Source: Limnephilus marmoratus
Taxonomy: Eukaryota; Arthropoda; Insecta; Trichoptera; Limnephilidae
Direction: 5' to 3'
Length of the DNA stretch: 64,000 nt
Assembly (NCBI GenBank): GCA_917880885.1
Contig: OU862927.1
Span: forward strand, 40,575,571 to 40,639,570
A program made the translations under genes and the position numbers. Every line of letters begins with the position of its first letter. The first letter of the stretch is position 1. A model generated the notes under the pieces. The model was not told the DNA's origin, made no database searches, and saw only the letters and a program-made list of their open reading frames with translations. This document shows positions 56,250-64,000 of this stretch, in pieces.

Positions 56250-57285
56250 CGATATCAGGCCTATAACAATAACACTCCTTATGTAGATGGCGATAATGTT
56301 TATATTCCTGTTTAACACCGTCTGTTTGACTTATTCACGAAAAGAACTATTTGTGTGTTTCCTTTGTTTAATACGAGTGAGGGAGATGTATGATAATGAT
56401 TGCATCATTCCTTCGGGGAAGCAGACATACGTACATCGTTTGTCTCACTTTTATTAATTTAGCGTGTAAGAAAGAAGTTCAGCATTATTGTGATAAAGAA
56501 TTTTTTTCCGTTGCCGTAGAAATTTTAAAAGAGCCCAATAGGTTAAGAATTATTATTAATTAAGTACAGTAGTTTAAAAATCGACGTTACATTTGCTGGA
56601 AAAAAGATTTGTACTTTTATTGTCTTTTATTTAAAATAATATGGAGAATTTGCTTTTTAATTAATATTTAATATCTTATTTATTTATTAATATTATGTAA
56701 TAGCAGTGAAGTACTGTTAAATCGCTCGGATATCAGTTTGTCAACAGGTTTTTGAAGTGAAAACTTCTTTAGCACCGTTATGATTTAAAACTTAATGAAA
56801 TGAAAAAGCAACACTAAAAAGAGACACACACATGTTTATCTTGTGTTTATATTCAGCCTGCGAGAGAATGAGATAGAATAATCAGTCTTCTCTTAGTATG
56901 GTGCTTTGTAGCTTCCCCACTCTCATCTACTTTAGTTTTCTGAAGGTTTCGCTTCCACCGTGTGTGAAGTACACACAATTTTTTTTTGTTAACAATCTGC
57001 TTTATATTTTTAAATGTACATAATGTAGAAATATAGATATATGAAAGGAAGAATAATTCACAAACAGTGAATGATTATGGCGCCAAGAAGTGGTAAAAAA
57101 GAGAAATAAAGGACATACTGCCAATTCGCAGTTTTCAAACTAAATCCTTTGGACAAAATTTTATGTTTTTACAAATGTCAATTTGAAGAACATACATTTT
57201 TTTTAAGAAATACTTTACCCATAGACAAACAACTGAAAAAGTAAATATTTTTTTTTTTGGAAAAATGTGGACCTTTGAGGTTTTC
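56250..57285. other. AT-rich sequence with a family C repeat
   Basis: Apart from the repeat at 56,748-56,993 no feature is supported. Confidence 0.4.
56748..56993 (+). repeat. Repeat family C, copy 4
   Basis: From GAAGTGAAAACTTCTTTAGC to GTGTGAAGTACACACAATTT and a T-run, parallel to 14605-14868. Confidence 0.75.
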
Positions 57286-57289
57286 TGGT

Positions 57290-58590
57290 TCATTATTCTA
57301 TAATCATTTACGTGAATGAAATGCTTTCAGTACCAAAAATTGGAAAAATCATATCTTTCGCCGACGACACAGTTTTAAGCATAGAAAAAAAAACTTGGGA
57401 AGAAGCCTATCGAACTGCGAATATAGAAATAAACAACCTAAAACAATGGTTAGATGATAACTACCTTTCCTTAAACTCTGACAAAACCTATTTCATGACT
57501 TTTACATTATCAGACAAAATCCATCCAACAATAAATTCCAATATTACTATTCATAACTCTTGTAATAATTATACGGACAACTGCAATTCACCTAAATGCA
57601 CAAAAATCTCAAAAAAAAATAATATTAAATATTTAGGCATAATTATAGATCAACATGTTAAATGGACAGAACATATTGCACAAACCGTAAACAGAATTCG
57701 TAAACTTTATTACGTATTCCTCAAACTAAGAAATATTCTACATAAATCTATGCTACTAAAGGTTTACTATGCATTAGCACAATCAGTTCTACAATATGGA
57801 ATAATAGGCTGGGGAGGAGCGTTTAAAACCAACTTAACCCCACTTGAAATAGTACATAGAAGACTCATCAAAATTATTCTAAAGAAACAATTAGACTATG
57901 CAACCCAAAAATTATTCGATGAATTCAAAGTATTACCACTAAATAAAATTTATCAAAAAAATGCATTACTTCAAATCCACAAAGATAAACTAACAACAAA
58001 GTCATTTAGCACCAGGCCGAGAACCTTAGGACAAATAATAATCCCTAAACTTAATACAACAACAGCCCAACATCATTACACATACTCAGCCATAAAATGC
58101 TTTAACGAACTTCCTAAAGAAATTCAATCTGAAAGGAATTATGAAATTTTTAAACAAAAACTTAAAAAACATTTTACTATTAACTAGATTTAGGTACCTA
58201 TGTGTTACGATGTGCCAATTACATTTCCGCTATGAACAAAAAAATGCCAACTTATATTTCTCTATGTTTGAAAATTTTACATTATGTTTTATTATGTACA
58301 AAAAAAATGCCTACTTATATTTTCATTATGTATAAAAATTTTCCATTATTTACAAAAAAAAATGTCAACTTATTATTCATATGTTATAAAAAAAAAGTAG
58401 TTCTACATACATCCAAATTGTAACAACTGTTAAGTATGTATAGTACTGTCAATCTGATAGTGCTCCCTCTCTAAACACGAGAATTTCTCAATTAGGGAGG
58501 TATTGTTACCACTAATATTATATATTATATACATTGGTTAATTATATATTATATGTATTGGTTAATAAAAAAAAAATAAAAAAATATTTC
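57290..58590 (+). mobile_element. 5'-truncated LINE with open RT frame
   Basis: The open frame 57312-58187 (291 codons) starts inside the reverse transcriptase: IISFADDTVLSIEKKTWEEA holds the FADD catalytic box, then IKYLGIIIDQHVKWTEHI, LLKVYYALAQSVLQYGIIGW and, at the end, YSAIKCFNELPKEIQSERNY. This is the RT thumb and C-terminal block of Jockey-like LINEs. In-frame codons upstream (IIIYVN) show that the protein once extended further. The 3' part has three imperfect roughly 55-bp units (58,235-58,385) and an A-rich end near 58,570-58,590. With no internal stop it is the best-preserved coding remnant among the LINEs here, but it cannot be functional without its 5' two thirds. Confidence 0.9.
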
Positions 58591-58594
58591 TTTA

Positions 58595-59430
58595 ACCACA
58601 AAAAACTATTAATTTTCACAGATGGTCAACAAGAGGTAATAAATATACATACGGTGATGATAAATTACTTTTCCTTTCTCCCCATCTCGTCCCAGTCATT
58701 TAAATTTAATTGAATCTAACATTCTGATTTCTATTAAGTTATGTAAATAATTTATACTGAAGTAGAACATATTCAATCAATACAATGCATCTTTAATTTC
58801 AATAAAGAAAATCATCAAAGTTTAGTTTTTATCAAAATGGTGCACATTCTCATCGTGAATCTTTATTGGCCGAGATATCTGGAAACTATCATGTTCTGGA
58901 ACCAGGAGACATGGTCAAGTACCCATGGCAAAGCTGGTGAACTTTATTAAAGTGTCTTAGTTACTACCGAAGGAATAATTACAAATATGGGAGACAGCAC
59001 ATTGGGACTTTAGAGTGAAAGCTAACGGATTGCTTACTAAGCAGACCTCTCCAAATTAATAATAAAAATGTCACATTGTCATGAGAAGCAGATTTAACGA
59101 TCTTTCCGGTGTAGCGTATTTAAAATGCACACAGTTAATACAAGGTCACTTTTAACTTAAAAACTAATGTCATTGTCAAATAGATTCCCTAAACCCCAAG
59201 CATAACAAGAGCCGTTGACTCATGGTACCATTTGGCAAGATAAATATTACTATCCTGCAAGAGTAATTATTTCGCAGGAGCCCTTTCTCCGGAATACCTT
59301 GGATTTTCGTTTGTACGCACTGCCTGGTCAGAGGCACATTTTGTATTTTTGACAGTCTGGAGATATTTGCTAGAGGTTTCATACAAAATGACGTGTGACT
59401 GAAACATGTGGAATGCTATCTTAGTTGGGA
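58595..59430. other. AT-rich sequence, nothing assigned
   Basis: No supported gene. The minus frame at 59176-59382 shows no family motif. Confidence 0.4.
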
Positions 59431-59435
59431 AAAAA

Positions 59436-60257
59436 TTCGGTTTAGAGGCGAGAGTCCTAGATAAATTTATTTTTATTTTTTATACTAATTATGGGCCGGA
59501 AAATCCGAATCTGAAAGAATTAGGCGTCGGCAAGCAATATTAACTGAATTACACGACTTTAAAATTTTCCATACACACAAAGGAAAACCAGCCATTTTAA
59601 ATGCATTGACATTACAAGTCATAGAAAAACAAGAAAGATGTTACACCACATAAAATTAAGTGTTGCCATTAAGCAATAATACCAATAACGTAAAACTTTC
59701 CGACACGATACTTCCTCACATGATAATTCATCACATAACACATTAACCTGATGAATTATGACTATCTCAATGGGCGTATTCTTAGACCAAAAGTATGAAA
59801 ATTCGTAGTCTTAAAAATGCGTAACCTAACCTAACCTAACGCTAGGTTTGTGTAACATGGTTTGTGCCCCTTTATACCGCCTGCTCGCGTCAAGGCAAGA
59901 AAACATCCCAGTTTTCAAGTAGTTTAGCGGCTACGCTAGGTTTATGTAACATGGTTTGTGATACAAAAGTGAGTAAAATTTATAAAAAATAATTACTTAA
60001 ATTAGTTATTGATATTATTGCTTAATGGCAACACTTAATTTTATGTGGTGTAACATCTTTCTTGTTTTTCTATGACTTGTAATGTCAATGCATTAAAATG
60101 GCTGGTTTTCCTTTGTGTTTATAGAAAATTTTAAAGTCGTGTAATTCAGTTAATATTGCTTGCCGACGCCTAATTCTTTCAGATTCGGATTTTCCGGCCC
60201 ATAATTAGTATAAAAAATAAAAATAAATTTATCTAGGACTCTCGCCCCTAAACCGAA
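59436..60257. mobile_element. Element with 253-bp inverted repeats
   Basis: 59436-59688 recurs inverted at 60005-60257 with few mismatches, beginning TTCGGTTTAG.GGCGAGAGTC at each outer end. The 316-bp centre includes CCTAACCTAACCTAA and two copies of GCTAGGTTT.TGTAACATGG (59,842 and 59,934). No coding frame. No clear target duplication. Confidence 0.9.
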
Positions 60258-60259
60258 CT

Positions 60260-60686
60260 TTAGCCCTTAATTGGTATACATGGGGCGCGGGAAGGATTTC
60301 CAGGCGGCTGCAATAATTATTATCTCTTAGCAAATTCATACATTTAGATACGTAATTAATTTTTATTTTTAATATTGCGCGTAATTTAAATTAGGTAGGA
60401 ATACAAAGAGCCGTAAAATGTTCAATTTTGTTGGCGGTTCGACGCACGAGTGAACATTAGGGCGAGCTGTGCCTGGTCTAATCTAGAAATATTCATTGTA
60501 AACCTTCCGATAATACAAATAAAGCAACTTATAATCTTGACGAACCTCAATCTTATTTGGAGTTTTCCCCAACACATTTCAAATAATGTCAATCACTGGA
60601 ATTAAATTACATCACAATACCTAACACCTAATAAAGGGCCCATGAGGTTTTAACTAGCACCAGGCGCCGTTAGGCTCAGGACCTTC
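60260..60686. other. Unassigned
   Basis: AT-rich with a few GC-richer patches; no gene or repeat recognised. Confidence 0.35.
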
Positions 60687-60688
60687 TA

Positions 60689-61123
60689 AAGCGTCGATGA
60701 CACCGTGCGAGTTTACAAGCTACTATCTACTAAGTTTAAAAGCGGGTAAATCGGCGAGTGAGATTGTCATGGTGACACACAAAACTGTCCACTCGCTCAG
60801 AAGCGTAGGAAACTGAGGCCGCTGCTAGCGCCAGTAACAAGCATAACGACGCCTGCGTGAACTAATTCTTCAGATGTTTGACAGTCGAAATCAGCTGTTT
60901 ATCGGAAGCCATGTTGGAAATATAAATAAACCAATCACGAGCAAGCGGAGCAAGCGTGTAGGCGAGTAAAGTTGACGACCTTTCAACTTTTTTTCGTAGA
61001 TTGTCAACAATCTGCTAGTCACTGCTAGTTAGCAAGTAACACGATGACACCGGGCGAGTTTACTAACAGATAGTGAATTTTCCAGATAATAGCTTGTAAA
61101 CTCGCCCCGTGTCATCGACGCTT
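60689..61123. mobile_element. TA-flanked MITE with 40-bp inverted ends
   Basis: AAGCGTCGATGACAC and then GCGAGTTTACAAGCTA at the left recur inverted at the right, with TA on each side. A third, shorter copy of the same block (GATGACACCGGGCGAGTTTA) lies inside near 61,043. Confidence 0.8.
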
Positions 61124-61140
61124 TACCAGTCATTATGAGA

Positions 61141-62190
61141 TTGTTTTTTTTACATTAGCTCCACACAGGAGGCACGTCATCTTTGGGGATGCTGTGTGGA
61201 GGGTTATCTTAAGGGGAGGGTAAGGTTTTAAAACCTTTTTTTTATTATTTTTTATCTGAATGTTCAACATGTCGAGAGTATTGTGAAATTTCAAGTAAAT
61301 CGGAGCAAAACTAAAGAAGATACAGCGTTTCAAGCGACTGGCCCTCATGCTCTTTAAATCTATTTTCTCGTAAACAAATTTTTAAAGTTCGTGAACATCA
61401 AAACTCAAAATCTGCTTGACCGAGCTCTTTAAATCTATTTTCTCGTAAACAAATTTTTAAAGTTCGTGAACATCAAAACTCAAAATCTACTCGACCGATC
61501 CTCTTGAAATTTTGTACACTATTACTACATATAAATCAACGGGTAATCAGAAAAAGTTTTTTTTTTCCAATTTTTTTCCATTTTATAATAACAAATTCAC
61601 CGAAAATTTTTAGCAAAAATCGCATTTTTGAATTCAACATGCTACAAAAAAAAAAAAAAAACTCTTCCTGATTACCTGGGAAAAAATATCACCTTTTAAA
61701 CGCATTTCGACTTTTTTGTTTCAAATGATTCGGTAAAGAGTTGATGTTCACCGCATAACAACTTTTTTTCGAGGCGCCTCCGGATATTCGCTCTCACTTA
61801 TTTATCGATATTTTTAATTGAAAATTTTTTCAAAGATACTTCAGATATCGTACTATAACGTGTATATGAAATAAATAAACCAACATTATTCATATCTCTA
61901 AAAAAATATAATTAGAATATGCCATTTTTTGCCTTTAAAACCTTACCCCCCCCCCTTAAGGAAAGGAAGTTCTGGGAAGGAAATCGGTATGAGGGGTGGG
62001 TCGAAATCTGGGGGTCGTATGAATTTATTCCTCGCGACTGCGGTGATCCTGCCCACCACGCAGCAGGTGGGCAGACCAGACGCATTGGCCGCCAAGACCT
62101 GAACAAACCTCTCCCCATGAACCCGGGCACCCCTGCTAAGTCAAAACCAATAAATGGTTTCCTGGGCCTATACCCGCCTCCCAAATTGTG
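61141..62190 (-). mobile_element. SINE family B, split by a TTAA MITE
   Basis: The tail with CTCCACACAG (61159) and CTGTGTGGAG (61192) lies left of 61,212. The body (GGAAAGGAAGTTCTGGGAAG to CAATTTGGGAGGCGGGTATA, minus) resumes at 61,956. The interruption is 61,213-61,955. Confidence 0.85.
61213..61955. mobile_element. piggyBac-type MITE
   Basis: 743 bp flanked by TTAA (61209-61212, 61956-61959). Both ends have a G-run then TAAGGTTTTAAA in inverted orientation. Inside is a tandem duplication of about 77 bp (CTCTTTAAATCTATTTTCTC at 61,352 and 61,427). No coding frame. Confidence 0.88.
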
Positions 62191-62194
62191 TCAA

Positions 62195-62780
62195 AATAAT
62201 ACGAAAATAAATTAATAAAAATAATTATAGTCACTTACTGTAGGTAATTAAAGTTATCCATGTATCAAATATTACATTTAATGTTATCAATAATTAGTAG
62301 ATAGTTTGAGATTTGTCACCCGGAACAAGCATTGAATGAGTGCGTGCAAATAACACATCACAATATGCTGGTTTATTTATGCACAAATGATTTTTTGTTT
62401 GTTGTTAAAATAGGTGCTACACCAAAATGCATGTATATTGTATAAACAATGGGAAAGCAACAAAAGAAGGAAAGTTGGTATTACAAGCATTATCTGTGAT
62501 GATCCATCTCTCACTATTATGAATTAGCTAAAACTATTATTATTATAACTATTAGCCCTTTCTCAACCAGAGACATTTTAAAATGACGTGAAATTTTAAT
62601 TTTTTTTACTACGTAACTACTGAACCAATTTATTTGCGGTTTTTTACAAAAAAATTAATAAATCCTTCCTAGCAACATTGATTTTTTTCATTGGGTTGGA
62701 TGCATTGCGTACACACTTAATATCGTAAACAAGAATCGTTGATCACATCTTTTGAGAAGCTATGATCCGAGGGAATCCGA
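62195..62780. other. AT-rich sequence, nothing assigned
   Basis: No supported gene or shared repeat. Confidence 0.35.
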
Positions 62781-62781
62781 G

Positions 62782-63176
62782 GGTCAACGGTTAATACGCA
62801 CTTTTTTTTGATAAAACTTTTAGATTCTTCTTAATTACCATAAAAGATAACTATTTGCATTGGGGGAGGTTGAAAATGTTACATTTTTAATTTTATTTAC
62901 GTAAATTGAAAATTTGCTTTCACACTGTCAAATCACTCTGTTTGCAGTTCGGAACAAACGTCAACGGTTAATACGCACTTTTTTTTGATAAAACTTTTAA
63001 AATTAAGATAATATACACAAGCCCGCTACACAAACCCTGCGTAGCCAAACAAACCATTCAAAAACGTAGGCTGTTTTTTAAAGTAAAGATAATAGTTGTC
63101 TTTTATGGTAATTAAGAAGAATCTAAAAGTTTTATCAAAAAAAAGTGCGTATTAACCGTTGACGTTTGTTCCGAAC
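62782..63176. mobile_element. Inverted-repeat element with an extra terminal copy
   Basis: GTCAACGGTTAATACGCACT, a T-run and GATAAAACTTTTAGATTC at 62,782-62,857 recur inverted at 63,091-63,168. A third, direct copy including GTTCGGAACAAAC is at 62,947-62,999. The arrangement suggests one element end inserted or duplicated within another. Confidence 0.7.
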
Positions 63177-63349
63177 AATTACCGTTTTGAAATGTCAGAG
63201 GTTGATTGCAGTTGCGTTGAGAACTGTTTTTTTTTCAGTTTCTCCATGAGCCCTAAATGTAAAAATAAAAACGAAAGACAGACCTTGAAACTGCTTTGGG
63301 GTAGATACTTTATAAGATATTTAAGATTATTCAAATTTGCATTTTAAGC

Positions 63350-63650
63350 CACTAAGAGCCCGCGCAGACAGCAAGCATTCCGCGTTCGGCGTTCTGCGTT
63401 CCGCGTTCTTTGTAAGTAGTTGACCACTATAGCGCCGCGCAGACACAGCAGCAGTCAGACCGCGCCGGTCAGTGTGAACGCTTACGTTTTTGCGTTCTAT
63501 TGTCAGAATTACAAAGAACGCGTGGAACGCCTCGCTCGCAAGATGACCGACACCGAAAAATTAATTGATTTAGTAAGGGAAAGGCAGATTTTTATATAAT
63601 CTTAGTGACACAGACTGTATAATTATAAAAATATTTTTTATATGCACCAG
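63350..63650 (+). pseudogene. MADF-domain start, possibly of a Harbinger-type element
   Basis: After a GC-rich block (AGAGCCCGCGCAGACAGC, GCGTTC repeated) ATG at 63,543 opens MTDTEKLIDLVRERQIFI and stops at 63,599. In a neighbouring frame the sequence continues YNLSDTD, giving the LIxLVRExxxLYxxSxxD pattern of MADF domains with a one-base shift. MADF proteins are the second gene of many PIF/Harbinger elements, but a host MADF gene is not excluded. Confidence 0.4.
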
Positions 63651-64000
63651 ATTTAAATGCCCGGGTTAAATTTTCCCCACAGGAAAAACTAACACACACT
63701 TCCCCAAATGATCATCTACTCAATCCACGCTATGCAATTGCACTATACAACGTGTCCGGAAACTCGTAGTACAAGCGGGAAACTGGTCAATCTACATCAC
63801 GTAGAGAACCCAAAAAACTTTTATTTTTTCGATCTAAGCATTTCGATTTTAATATTATTTTTTGGGTGAAATGCAGATCCGGGCACCGTCTGGAAATTTA
63901 ATAAAAAGGCACTTTCTAGATGAGAAAAGTGTGGAGAAGATGAATAAAAAATAAATTAAGGCGCGCTCGGCAAAATTAAGGGAGATACAACCGTTCAAAG
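63651..64000. other. Unassigned end of window
   Basis: ACGTGTCCGGAAACTCGTAG near 63,749 may be the start of another inverted-repeat element running out of the window. No gene seen. Confidence 0.3.

Noticed and set aside
59820..59842. Telomere-type CCTAA repeats
   Set aside because: Only three units, inside a repetitive element; too short to indicate a telomere or interstitial telomeric array. The same holds for TTAGG units near 56,150.

Overview
The window looks like nuclear DNA of an insect, most likely a moth or butterfly. The evidence is GC-rich exons in AT-rich sequence, a PHF12 gene with GT-AG introns, tRNA-derived SINEs, mariner/Tigger and piggyBac-type elements, and dispersed repeats that resemble ones I associate with Lepidoptera. 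The order-level call is inference; animal nuclear DNA is certain. No prokaryotic features, CRISPR arrays or operons are present.

From 1.5 to 15.2 kb on the + strand lies almost all of one gene, the PHF12 (Pf1) orthologue. PHF12 is the PHD-finger/FHA scaffold that joins the Sin3-HDAC co-repressor to MRG15. Ten exons join in frame (823 codons to the stop); only the start-codon exon was not found. Order: PHD1, acidic/basic linker with the MRG-binding motif, PHD2, a linker, an acidic exon with a conserved helix, a proline-rich exon, then an FHA domain split over three exons. The introns hold SINEs, MITEs, a truncated LINE and a Pogo-like MITE carrying two later TTAA insertions. A 31-bp minisatellite lies just past the poly(A) signal.

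The rest (15.7-64 kb) is nearly all transposable elements. The only other host coding sequence I can support is one Rab35 exon on the minus strand (42,411-42,559). Main elements: a nested MITE/SINE/LINE stack (17-19.5 kb); an LTR element with 714-bp LTRs differing at one base and a 4.5-kb interior without gag-pol (22.5-28.5 kb); a Tigger remnant (36.5-37.4 kb); LINE reverse-transcriptase remnants (39.1-40.1, 53.6-55.4 and 57.3-58.6 kb); deleted mariners (40.5-41.4 and 54.5-55.2 kb); a deleted piggyBac inside a TA-flanked MITE (47.3-49.1 kb); and long inverted-repeat elements (59.4-60.3, 60.7-61.1, 61.2-62.0 and 62.8-63.2 kb).

The observations most worth following are: a 62-bp perfect inverted repeat whose loop has a hammerhead-ribozyme-like core (46.4 kb); a SINE family sharing its hairpin 3' tail with a local LINE; the nearly identical LTRs around a non-coding interior; and a quasi-palindromic insertion inside a LINE. 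I found no convincing new multigene system. Boundaries of most repeats are approximate, because they were judged by eye from the copies in this window.
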